Below, piece after piece: positions 44,146 through 55,892 of a stretch of DNA of 64,000 nucleotides (the first letter of the stretch is position 1; every line of letters begins with the position of its first letter). The notes beneath the pieces are model-generated. The model was not told where the DNA came from, made no database searches, and worked only from the letters and a program-made list of their open reading frames with translations. This stretch comes from Perkinsus marinus ATCC 50983. Lineage: Eukaryota > Perkinsozoa > Perkinsida > Perkinsidae. The position numbers and the translations under genes are program-made. The stretch is from NCBI RefSeq assembly GCF_000006405.1, contig NW_003204003.1:179227-243226 (forward strand), read 5' to 3'.

Positions 44146-47100
44146 CTAGCCACCCCTCGCGAACATAGAGAATAACGCTGTTATATTGATAACATCATAA
44201 GCATTCATAGACAAGTATTGCGCAGGGATACTCTCACACTCTGGTCGATGCTTTGCAGTCAGCTCTCGAAGATAGGATAGAACCTGCTCGACATTCACAC
44301 CCCCGCCAGGTGCACTCACCAAACCCACCTCATGCACAGCTCTATTAGTATGTGCCGGTAGCTGCTGCAGTTTACCACGGCATCCTCCAAACGGACATCG
44401 AGATGTGCCTGAATGAATGTGATGGGGTGACACCATGGACACAGTGATGGTCAATGAGGCGTACCAAGCGGCAACTGACGGGTTACTCTTCCACAGCCCT
44501 CATCGTCGCAGCGGACCCAGCCTAGCCCGGCCTCTCTCGTGACCTTTCGTAGTATCTACACCGATACAGCAACATGCCATGACACATTCACTAGGCAGGC
44601 GAACAGTCATCTACGCCTCACCAGTGTCAACAGGTTGCGAATCAGCGCCGACGATATCTCCGCCGAGCACTTCACGCACTCCTTCTGTTTGATAGCGTCC
44701 GCAATATGGCAGACTGACGAGGGAAGAGACAAACCTTCTGCCCAGCTTACCATCATTCTACTATACCTGTCTTGCACTTATGGCATTTATACTGTCGTGC
44801 AGTTCCCGCAAGGAACTTTCTCGCATCAGAATACTTCGTATCGGTGTCTATGTTCTGTGACAATGAGGCCATCACCGTCTCGATATCATCGCCATCCCCC
44901 GTATCTGACCAAAGTGCCATCTACTCCACAAAGAACCGTATCGATCTCACTATTGTTGCTCATCCCAATAGATGCGAACTTGCTAGGGTCCAAGCCAAGG
45001 CACTCCGCCAAGTGGGCCGCGTCAGTGCCGCTCACTGGAGCGCACAGCCGCACTAGAGGTGGATGGATTTGGTGCGATTTATACCTGATAACGGGCTTCG
45101 ATTAATGGCTGCCACCAACACACAGTCGTCCTCAACAGCAGACGCTACCTATGAACCCTACCATTGTGTGTCTATCTGTATAACAGATGACCCCAACTTC
45201 CTAACCTCATCAGGACTGCGAGCCCTCGCAGCGACAGATTGTGAATCTAATCATACGCACAACTGAACAGAACCAAGTTCGAAATACCCACCGTTGCCCA
45301 GAGCCGCTGGCTTAGTGTCGGGGTCGCCATCGGCGTCTGCCTTCGTCGCCGACTCCACAGGACGGGTGATAACATATGGTATCTCATTGCCGGGCCGAAT
45401 CACATGGCCGCTCTCCATCATACTTTTCGCCACCATCACATGTGCCTCGAGATACGTAAATGTGGTCAAAAAAACTACCCCTCAATTTGCACGCATGCGC
45501 ACGCCCCATGAGACGACTCTTCCTACCTGGCTCTTGGCATCTGGGTAATCAGCCGGCATCTTCGTCAGGGCTTTGGTAATAACATAGTCTTCCAGAGGTA
45601 TCTGTATCCACTGACTGATCCAAGGAAATCTCAGGTCGGTTCGTCACTTCATCGTTATCCATCTTCAGGCTGATGCTCTTCACATAATCGTGCAGCCATT
45701 CCACCACATGCTCCGCTTCCTGAGCCGATCGATCGACATCCGCTAAACCGTTATCAGACGATGCAGGGGTTGGCGATTCAGCGCGAAGACCCAACAAGCA
45801 TCGTAGGACCTACACGGGCAGACACCAACCTTCCACTCATAGACAACAAGTAAACAGCTACGTGTCGTTGTGACAATCTGAAAATTCTGAGAATTTCTTT
45901 GGAAAAAAATGTTGGATTCTGTATACCTCCACCCTAAAGTATGTCCAAATTCAGTGAGGGAACTTCTAAGCTCAGCTTAAGAGGACCAAACACACATTCC
46001 AACACTGTTGAAAACATGCCTCCTCTTAAAAGAACATATCCTTACAACCCCACCTCATCGCCCATCTTCTTAGAGAGAGGGCACCAGTCTCGCCTCACAA
46101 GGTCTAGACCTTTGTACTCCTTCTCGGCAATGCCCTGAGCCCAATCAATGACCTTCACCCCAGCGTACCTGCATCAACTTTTCGAATCACTCGTCACCGA
46201 CAACTCGTCTCACTTCTTTTTCTTCAGCAACAGAAGCCTCTTGAAAACACCATCAACATCAAGCTCGAGTTTCTTATAGCGTTTGTTGATCTCAGCCATG
46301 ATCTGCGCGCCGATACGCATGGCCTGGTCGAAGGCTTCCGTCCCTACCACCCCGAAATCCTGCATACCCAGAAACCCCCCAACCCACCAGTATGAACGAA
46401 AATAGAATCCGTATCACCATACACCACGTCAAGCCGTAGTTGGTTCTCTACTATGTCCACTGTTGCCTAATTCCAATACAAAATCGATAACAGCGCCATA
46501 AGCAATTACGATTCTCCACTAACCTGCAAAGTTTCCCTTCCTGTTCGTGTAATGAGGGCAGCGATAGGCTTAGCGTAAAAGCGACTATTGGAGAATCCAA
46601 GACAGCCGTACATGCTGTTGGCTGTAAGCTTCAATGCCTTCTGTCGGATATCCAATTGATTACCAGTCTTAGGGTTGCTACCTGATAGGACTCTACACCC
46701 ATCGAAACAGCAAAATCAGCAACCCTACATGTCTTAAGAAGTTTCTTAACATCCTTCCTACTCTCAACCAACCGAGTGATCACTTGCGGCAATATAGCGT
46801 CTCCCTCACCCGGGGCTCTCTTGGGGAGCTCGGGGATAGCCCCAGCGTTCTCTTCAAGGGCCGAGTCGTGGGCATCCAGCCTGAGACCACCATAAACAGG
46901 CCCCGCAGGACCGCAATCCTTACCGCTCCACTGTCGTGAAACAGATATTATATTCTCTAATAATGGATGGATACAAGGAGTTGAAATCAAGGAGTAGCAC
47001 CAACTTGTCATAGAGGCCCGCTTTCGGTTCGAGCACTAGACCACCGGCATACCTGAACTCACACCTACACCGACCGTACCAGACCTGATGACCTACGCCG

Positions 47101-50100
47101 CTTTCTTCCTCCGAGGCCCGGCAGTAGCCGCCTTAGTATCCCCATTTTCATCAAAGACATCAACTTGGTGGCTCTTCCGATCACCCGGTCTCTCCTTGTC
47201 AGGGACGATGAACTTCTTCCTGATACAATAAGTAACTACCGAATTCCCCTCGGAACTCATTCGAGCCTCCTCACTGGATGCACGCACGAACAACCGAACC
47301 AGTTTACCTATGGAACTCGTGCACAAGGAGGATTTCATTCCTCTCAGCCCGTTTGTTCTGCAGTGAGTGACTCCACAGATTCCCCGCCAGATTGGTCAGT
47401 TGCCTCGTCAACGACAGGACCTACTCGCCAAGCACGGAAGCAAGGACCCCTCCAAATCTACCTGCAGGGCCCAGCCGACCCGTAGTTGCAATACTGCATC
47501 AGTAAGCGTATGCTCAGCTAGGGCTGACAACGCCCTAGGGTCCTCGTAGAACTTCACCAGGGAGTCCAGTGATACAGGGGCACGTGCAGTCTGGCAATGA
47601 ACAGAACACTGTCACTATCGCTCGTGCCAGACCGGCCTCACCTTCAGTAGCTTCATCGACAGACTACCCAGGTCGTACGTAGTCAACCTCATATACTCTC
47701 TGGCGCTCAAGTACGTATCACACACAAGTCGGCCCGCTGTGAGACTCCGTCCCAACCAAAGGCTGCCTCCACCAGCGTTGCCTCTACCATCCCTCTTCTT
47801 GCTGCCATGACCAAAAGGTAGATGCCCTGTCGGCCTGACAGCGCGTAAGGTGATGAGCCTTCCCATCACCTCAACGCCTCACCTCTTGAGACGGCTGAAT
47901 TTGTGCCATGCCGGGAGTTTGTGATGCTGCATTCTTTGGACCAGAATGTCCAACCCGAAACCAAATCTGCGGTCCCACCCAATGAGCCCTGCATGCAACA
48001 GAGGTACCCTTACATGTTATGGCCCAATATGATATCAGGATCTGCCCTCGTGACCATGGCCGCAAGATGGCTCAACAAGGCACGTTCACTCGACTCCACC
48101 ACAACATTCTGCATGAGAACAATCCAACTCCCGCCCGACCGCAGCTACTTGCCTTAGCCAGAGTCCCTTTAGAGAAAGTGACGCCGTCCATCTTCGTTAC
48201 TGCCATGAACGTCTGCATACCTACCATACGAACCAACTGTAACAAACATCCCGCAGGGAACACCCACCCCGTCTTAGACATTCCTCGCTGGCCTCATCAA
48301 CATCAAGAGTAGGATTATGGTAGTAAGCCACAACCGCTACCTCGTGCTGGGCCGTAGCTGCTGCTGCAGCTGCCGTCGACCGACCTACCATACCAGACCT
48401 CCACGAACGTACTCAAAATACCACTACCACCCTTTCCGGTTGGCGCCTTGCTTGCCTTCATCGTGTTAGTCTTAATGGACAGACTCATTATCGATAGAGG
48501 CGGCGGCGGGGGTGTCGAATCAGCAGCCACCTAAATCTATGTACTGAACTAATACGACTGATAGCAGTTACCACAGAAATGCCCTTTGTCCCTGTCTCTA
48601 CCATCACTTCCCGAGCGCACCAGGATAGCTTGTTCAGTGCTGAGGCGGAGCGATGCACATCAATGGTCGCAGACTAGGGGAGACTCACTCGTAGAGGGGT
48701 TGAAAGACCCTGAGCTTATCTGAATCCAGCATGGGCCCATGATACGCCTCTTGATAAGGAAGAGCTCGGTCAAGGAGGTGTTGGTGCCAAACACGTGAGA
48801 GAATGACTTTCCTTCCAGGCCAGATGGCAGTGCAGGGCAGTTGGAGGAATACACGACCTTGAGGAACCTACCCCAAGATTCAGCCGCCGACCCCGAACCA
48901 GTGGATCATCCAGCCTCACCCTAGCCGGCCATGTGGTATGCCATGGACTTGGTCAAAGCAGTAGTTACGCCATACGAACTTGCACTTGTATCTATTCACT
49001 GCTGCCAACACTCCACCACTCTTCTTCCGCATCGATTCGAACTACAAGTAGAATCGCTATGAGCCGACCAAGACCATAAAAGCAGCAGCCAAGCTCACCT
49101 CCTGCATCACCGAGTAGCATGCCGCCTTGCACTCCGCTTCATCCTCCGACTGCTCCCTCTAAAGCACACACTTCCCTACCGGGTCTGAGCGTCCTGACTC
49201 ACCGGAAGGAAGAAGCAATTTCGCATGATGTTGGTGACGACCACACAGCAGGACTCGTACTCAGCCCTACCCGACGACGCCTTACCATCTCGCCGTCGGG
49301 TCTTGCCTGAGACCACCACATCAAAGCCAGCACAGAGATATAAATGTTACCGAAGAGGTAGAGGGCTGGGGTCTTGTTCGGTAACACATCCTCATACACG
49401 TCGAGGAGGTACCTATCACCATGCAAGAACCCAATCAAGCTGCCAAGCCGACGGCTCACATCATGAGTGACCCATCCTCCTCCTCCTTCACAGCATCAAG
49501 GCCATGGTCCTCCGCAGGACTTGATCCTGAACATCAGGCCCGTACCATGGCCCTCACACCACGTTGACCTCGATAGGAGCCTCCTACCTACCCTGCGGAC
49601 TAGGGGACGAAGCCTTCGATGGAGTCTCGTCAGCTTCATCTGTGATTAGCCAGGAGTCGCCGAAATCCACCACTTTCTGTGGAGTATCATCGCTGCACTT
49701 CACTCCACCTTCCCTCGTAACTTTCGGCTTGGGAGCCCCTGGGCCTGTAGACGACCAGTAGAATAGAACTAACAGCGGCTACAACCGCACTCGCGGGATC
49801 CTCCTTCTTCGCTACTGCCCTCGTTACTGGCCCATCGTTCTCTTTCATATTTGATGCCACCTCGACCGACGTGCTGCCCTCATCTACGCTCGTGCGGCGC
49901 CTCTTGGTGACAGACTTCGGAGTAGGCCCCACGAGGTCCTGTGGGAGAGACCAAGGGCATCGATCACTCTCAGTTATCGGTCACTCACATCCACCATACA
50001 GTCGTTGTTCTCAACCACAACTTCTTCATCCTCTGCCTTCACAGCACTGCTATCCTCCGTTACCCGGCACTCCTCAACAGGCCTCTTCCTATTCGAGGGC

Positions 50101-50918
50101 ACCTGAGAGCTCTGAGAGCTGCCTCTAACTATCCCAACACCAACCCTGGCCGGACGAACCCCAACGCCTTCCCCTTGCTCCATTGCCAAGAGCTCATCCT
50201 CAAAACCCTCGAGCATGTCCTCAACTGCTGCTGTGTCGACCGGTGCCGAATCCTCTCCCTCCTTCGGTCGTGACGCTGGCTTGTTCCGAGGTGCATCCTG
50301 CAGCCAATACCACTCCAATAACAATTCTTAAGACACTGAGGTAAGGGGATGCACCTCTACCCACCTTGAAAAACTGTGCGATCCCCCTCTGTCCCTTCTC
50401 CCTCTCCTGCATCCTCCTAGCCGCCGCCTCCTGCTCCGCTTTCCTCTGCCTACGCGCCCTCTCCAGCATCTTCCTGGCCTACATCAACAGCCCACTCCCC
50501 AAGGAGGCCACCAACCCCTCCTACATTCTTCGATCCTCCCATCTCCTCCTCGTCATTAAGCCTCTCTAAGTCCGAGTCATACTCCTCCTACCACCACCAT
50601 CACCACCATCATCCACACCCAGCGACCATCCACTACCAATACTTACCTCATCCCACAGCTCCTGCCCGTCATCGATATACCCACCACCATCGCCACCCTG
50701 GTCATCCACCACAAAGTTGTCATTCCGTCTGGCCTTACACAGCTTCCTGTACTCGTCCTCATCAACCTGACGATCGTGTCAGCACCCTCGAAGACAACCG
50801 AGGTAGTCACCTCCTCGACGATCCTGCCACTCTCCTTCACCTCGTACTGCTGTGACCGTTTCCCCCCACCAGCACGCAGCTCACGTAGCTGTTTCAGTGC
50901 ATCTTTCTTAGAGGGCAT
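44146..50918 (-). CDS. POLA1: DNA polymerase alpha catalytic subunit
   Basis: Many exons (more than 20) over 6.8 kb, with short introns. The start at 50918 gives [18 protein letters not shown] and then an acidic [15 protein letters not shown]-type segment, as in the polymerase alpha N-terminus. Family B polymerase motifs are clear: [13 protein letters not shown] after a splice at 47102/47057, [13 protein letters not shown] (motif A, about 46990), [40 protein letters not shown] (motif B, about 46610), [15 protein letters not shown] (motif C, about 46410) and a thumb with [24 protein letters not shown] follows near 45390. The C-terminal zinc region has CPFGGC, and the end [19 protein letters not shown] matches the alpha C-terminus. 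The subunit extends RNA primers at replication origins in complex with primase. Only parts of the exonuclease-like region (47.5-50 kb) could be read in detail. Confidence 0.9.
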
Positions 50919-51040
50919 CCCAATAAACGAACAAGTACTCACTACCCCAGAAGCCTTCCTTCATTGACACATTCGTAGCGCAACAACCAGAAACACCGAG
51001 AACGTAAGGCACGTAAGGTGGTGCAGTAATAGAGCCTAGT

Positions 51041-52862
51041 CTACATACTTTCCGGAGGGGCCTTAGTCTGGACCACACCCTCCTCCCAAAGGCTAGTCGT
51101 CAACCCTGATCCCAATTTCTGCATGTCGATCCAGTCCGGCCAGACCCGGTACATCTCCTGACAAAGCCGCGACCTTGTCCACACCAGAGACCTCCAGCGT
51201 TCCAGGAGTCCTCTTGCTAGCATCATCCGACATCATGTGCTGCGATATTTTATTATCAGCACAGTGGAAGATAAGGGTGGTGGACTCCAGCGTGTCCACG
51301 TCACTCTCGACTGCAATGCGTACCCATGCAGGATTACGCCACCGGACAAGGAGATTGCCCTGAGCAGCTGGGCTAGGGCCATGAGTCTTCGTCTCGCCAG
51401 CCCGAGGGGCAGGAGGCGTTCGCAACGCTACGAAGTCAACCTAACAACAACCTCTCCAAACATTCCAAAGATCTGTGCCTTATTACTGCGGTCTGATCAG
51501 CAGCATCATCCTCATCAACATACTCACTAAGCTTGGCTATCAGTCCCTTCACATGAGCCTTGAACGCCTTCCGAGCCTTCATCAGCGCCTCCGGATCCGC
51601 CTGCGTCTCCCCTTGAGGGGGAACGCTACCAACCTTAGCATCGACCTCCTCTTCCTCCTCCGTGGAGCTACCGTCCTTGCCAACCTCTACATCATCATCG
51701 CTAGCATTGTCATCATCACCCCCAGCCTCCAATGCTGCAGTCTCAGCTGTGACTGGGGCCATGAGTCGACCCATGTACCTGCCCAAACAGCAGTGGGTCA
51801 TGACCCTGAGCACGACCATGGTACTACCTCGTCCAGTTGACGGGCACTCCCTCTCGGAAACCTACGTCCTCCTTCATAGCCTTAGCCAGAGCCCCCGGGA
51901 TGAGGAGATTCTGGAGGAGCTCACCCCATGAGTTGTGGTAATAGGTGCTCACGGTAAGGTGATGCGAGTAACCCTCGGGTGACACGCAACCGAAGTGAAC
52001 CGTGCCTATCACGATCAGAAGCATCCCGCTATACTATGCAGTCGCCCTCCAGCAGCAGCAGCCTACCTCTAGGAATATACAGTAGATCCCCCTGCTCAAC
52101 AACCTCGTCGAAATAGGGCAAGCTGAGCTCTTCCTCAGTGTAGTCCCTATAAGGCAACAATAACACCACAGCTATCTAGTCGCCGCTATCATACCTGCTA
52201 TACTCCATAGGCAACGGACCATCGTCGTCCGGAGAGTCATAGAGCCTCCACCTCTTACTGCCTTCCGTCTGCAGCATGAACACTTCAACATCGTCATAAT
52301 GCGGGGCGAACCCCACCGAGTTGGCCGGGGTCAAGTACGAGTTAGCACCCCACAGAGTGCCGAAGTAGTTCTCCAGCCTTTCCATCAGAGCATGGCAAGG
52401 CTTACTAAACCGCTGAGGCTGCATGAACTGGCAGCTGACTCCATCCTCGAACTGTCCCTGCATATACTCTACAGTAGCCTTCTCGCCTTCTTCGCCATTA
52501 TGCATAACCTTTACTCCAGCTTCCACCCGAGCAAAGTTAACGCTCTCACCAAAACGACACTCGTGTTTCGTAAGCGTCTTCTCAGCCATCGCCTTGGTCC
52601 AGACCCCTGAGTAGTAGTCTCGGGCGGTCGGTCGGCGCACATGGAGAGGTTTCTTCTCCCAGTATTCCTCGAAGAACTCCTCAACAGTGACCGGATGAAT
52701 GAGCCAAGCGAACAGCTTCTCACCACAACTCGTAGCAGTGTTGCCCAGAGGGAACTTCAAAGAAGATGCCGCCTTCTTATGGGGACCTGCCGAAGTAGCC
52801 CCCTTGGCCTTCTTCCCACTACCTGTCGCAATAGGGGTGCTAGAGGAACGTTTTGAAGGCAT
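51041..52862 (-). CDS. JmjC ribosomal oxygenase (NO66/MINA type)
   Basis: Exons from the ATG at 52862. The N-terminus is basic and Lys/Ser-rich (nuclear or nucleolar targeting likely). The first exon carries the family blocks WLIHPVTVEEFFEEYWEKKP, QFMQPQRFSKPCHALMERLE and FAPHYDDVEVFMLQTEGSKR. The His and Asp of HYD are Fe(II) ligands, and the second exon supplies the third (IPRGTVHFGC). Later exons hold HHLTVSTYYHNSWGELLQN, an acidic linker, a helical domain (MKARKAFKAHVKGLIAKL), WRNPAWVRIAVESD and the typical end TTSLWEEGVVQTKAP. These 2-oxoglutarate oxygenases hydroxylate histidines in ribosomal proteins and some act on histone lysines. The gene ends 122 bp upstream of polymerase alpha on the same strand. 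Length and motifs are complete. Confidence 0.88.
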
Positions 52863-52973
52863 TGAAAGGAACTAGAGAGACCCCACCCATAATTGTCCCA
52901 TTGTAGTTACTACGAACACAACACGTTCGATAGACATCACAGTGCTGACCATGAGGACATCTACCACTCGCAA

Positions 52974-53950
52974 CTACTTGCTCTTCGGCACAGCCAGAAG
53001 GGTCTCCAACTGCTCCTTCAGCTGACTGTTCTCCTTCCGCAACCGCTCCACCTACCCATCCCCTCACACCGTGACTGGTCTAACCCCCTACCCCCTGCCT
53101 ACCTCGTCTTCGTGTTTCTTGTTGATTACACCACGCCTCACTTCCCCTCCCTCCTGAGCGTCAGTGATCTTCTCTTCAACCGCCTTAACACCATCCTGTA
53201 CACACCAGCCAAGATCCACTTCTCCTCGAAGGCAGTCTGTCTACCTCGAGTTTCTCGATCTCGGCCAAGAGCTCCTCCATCTCCTTTCCTTCATTGAACC
53301 TACGCTGCTCCGCCATCAAGGCTTTTCGAATGCCGAATGCAATGGAGGACTCATAGAGCGACTGGTAGGCCGAGACGGTCATGCGGACCTCGTCCCTAAC
53401 ACGCAGGGCCAGCAGACCCCTCTCGGCACAACTGATGGTCATCTGGAGAAGGCCTTAGGGAGGGGTCTGTCCATCGGCTCACCTGACGGATGAGCTCGTC
53501 GAATGCCTGAGCATAGAGATCCTCGCGGACGGGGCAGATGCCCGTCTCTCTGGCCTGACGCTCCTGCAGCTTCTTATCCAGTTCCAACTGTAATGTCACA
53601 ACGTCAACCCTCGTGGCTGGAGTGGACGATACATATTGAACCTAGCAGGCAAACGGGCTTCCTTAGTTGTGGTGCGGTGCGGCCTCAAACGGACATGGAA
53701 CGTATCTTTTGGTATCTTACCCAGAGCCTATCCTCATCCGCCCATTCCCTAGGAGGCAATATCGAGTTGAGTATATCCTCCGTCTGGGTCATGCCTGGTA
53801 CTTCCTCCACTGCTGCTTTCGGGGATGGAAGGCCCTAAGGACAACAACTCAGAAGTCATAGGAGGCGGGCCAGCCCACCTTCTTCCCACTCTTTACTCCA
53901 ACATTGGCGATGGAGATAGGCGTGCTGTACTTTACCAAGGACGGTTGCAT
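52974..53950 (-). CDS. DNALI1: Axonemal dynein light intermediate chain p28
   Basis: The start at 53950 gives MQPSLVKYSTPISIANVGV; exon 1 is 53950-53879 and the first intron (53878-53835) is 44 nt. The family blocks follow in order: TEDILNSILPPREW, VQYVSSTPATRVDVVTLQLE, KKLQERQARETGICPVREDL, YAQAFDELIRQ, CAERGLLALRVRDEVRMTV, AYQSLYESSIAFGIRKALMA, then coiled coil with a C-terminal VERLRKENSQLKEQLETLLA. p28 belongs to inner-arm dyneins of motile flagella, so the organism should have a flagellated stage. The gene is head-to-head with the P450 gene; 219 bp between the two start codons must serve both promoters. Confidence 0.92.
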
Positions 53951-54169
53951 TCAGAACAACGCAAGGATGAGACCCACACTGATTCAAGCCCGGAAATTGC
54001 GTCGCTCCGCTCTGCCCGAGAACGAAAATTTGAGAATGCTGCTTCGCTCCGTCGCCCTCTATAGTTCAACGCAAGATAATGTAGGCGGCTCGTGGAGTTG
54101 AGGTGAGGGTACTAGTTTTAGTACTCGAACTGATCCCTAAATCGAACGAGCAACGCTCAAGCTCGTCGC

Positions 54170-55799
54170 ATGTCAGTTTTTATTATGATCCCTTTCGATG
54201 GCTTCACAATCCCCATCATTTTCCTAACGCTACTCGTGGCCTACATAATAAGGATGCTCCTCTCGAGCAGACCTACCCCCTCCGAACCTAAACCATCGAA
54301 AGGAGTACCACTGGAGGCCCTACTTGCCAGAGACGTCCGGCAGAACCACGTTGAGTTCAACGAGAAGCTCCACCGAGACTTTCCTGAGCAACCCGTCGTG
54401 CCTGTGAGTCCATCGAATCACCAACCTCTCTGTGAACCTCTCTTCTGGCAGGTCCTGGGCAGCGAGCCTAACTTCTATCTCGTCCATACTATGAAGGCGG
54501 CTATGGAGGTCACCGCTAAGTCTGAATACTTCTCGAGTAACCCTTGGATGGACGGCCGCCTGGTTGCCCTCAACACGATGAACAAGACAGATCATGACAG
54601 AGTGTTGAGGACGGTTAAACGGTAAGGGGGAACTCGATCTGATGCCAGCCAGCTCGACATTCCAGGTTTTACGGTGCTTCCAAGGTCAAGAACGTTTATT
54701 CGGAGATCATCGATCGCGCCTTCGCCACTAACCGGCCCTTCCTCCACACTACTGGAGATTTGGTAAGGTGGGCTAAGCGTGTCCACATGTACACCTCGCT
54801 CTGTGTTGCTGGCATATCTGATGACCCTACTACTGAGCTGATCGACAGGTAGGCCCTCCTTTGGTCGGAAGGTACTCACCAGCCTGCCCCAGGTTCATAG
54901 CATACAACGATGTTGCTGTCCGTCTGGTCTCGCCCCTGGGAGGCATCGGTCGGCGACCAGTCCTGTCCTCAACCGTCATTCTCAGTTTCATCAAAGGCTT
55001 ACTTGCAAGCATCCGTCCGACCCTGCGGTTGGTGATGGAGGTTGGGCTCTGGTCTACACTGCAGATCCTCCGCCCAGACGTGTCCCTGCGGCCTACCATA
55101 CGGCCCTATATGCACGTATGGGAGTACCCCCACCTCCTCGCGCAGACTCCCGACTACTTCATCGCCCTCAATCGGGCCCTTCAATCACCAATGCCAGGAA
55201 CTCCAACAGAGTCCCTCAAGGCCGCGGTACTTCTCGGCACAATTTCGACGGCGGAGGCGCTGACACTAATGGTCCAGTTGATGGTAAACATGACAACTGC
55301 CAACGGGTTGTTGAACCTAGCTTCTCGGATCGCTACTTGCGAGTCGAGCATGTTGCCGAGGCCTGGAGATGACGAAGGTGTTTTGGAGTTCTGTAAGGAG
55401 TGTATGAGGCTCGAGCCACCACTGATGCGGAACCCCCGAACTGTTATAAAGTCGGGCGCGACTATCGGAGGCATCACCATCCCGAAAGGCAGCCTCCTTC
55501 TTATCATGATAGGGGCCGCCAATGTAGATCCCGAGGCATTCGGAGAGGATGCGGGGGAGTTCAAGCCCGGCAGAGTGTCGGAGACTAACTCCTTGACATT
55601 CGGCTCAGGTCTGCATTACTGTCTTGGACGCTTCCTCACTGAAGCGCAGGCTCGTGCCGCGTACCCAGAGTTGGTAGGCGAGGACGGCCACCACGTGGTC
55701 ATCGACGAGACCAAGGAGAATGAGCGTGTTTCTGACGTTGATGTTGGCAACTACGGTTGGAAGAGCCTCTATGCTGTTGTCAGTTCCCTACCAAAATGA
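54170..55799 (+). CDS. Cytochrome P450
   Basis: Exons 54170-54621, 54666-54848 and 54893-55799 join to 513 residues; both introns are 44 nt. A hydrophobic N-terminal anchor (GFTIPIIFLTLLVAYIIRML) implies ER membrane attachment. The heme signature FGSGLHYCLGR gives the Cys ligand; the K-helix ExxR appears as ECMR in FCKECMRLEPP, followed by RNPRTVIKSGATIGGITIPK. The I-helix region (GTISTAEALTLMV) lacks the usual acid-Thr pair, so oxygen activation may be atypical. The FGxGxHxCLG form with a short loop resembles bacterial-type or CYP families of heme monooxygenases and peroxygenases. Substrate cannot be inferred. The P5CDH gene follows after 93 bp on the same strand. Confidence 0.88.
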
Positions 55800-55892
55800 G
55801 TCCACCCCATAGTTTCTATTTTTTCTGGAGGACTGTCGAGTTTAGATGGCCTTTCAATTTGTTTGCTAGTGTTAGTTCATTCACTCTCGCAC

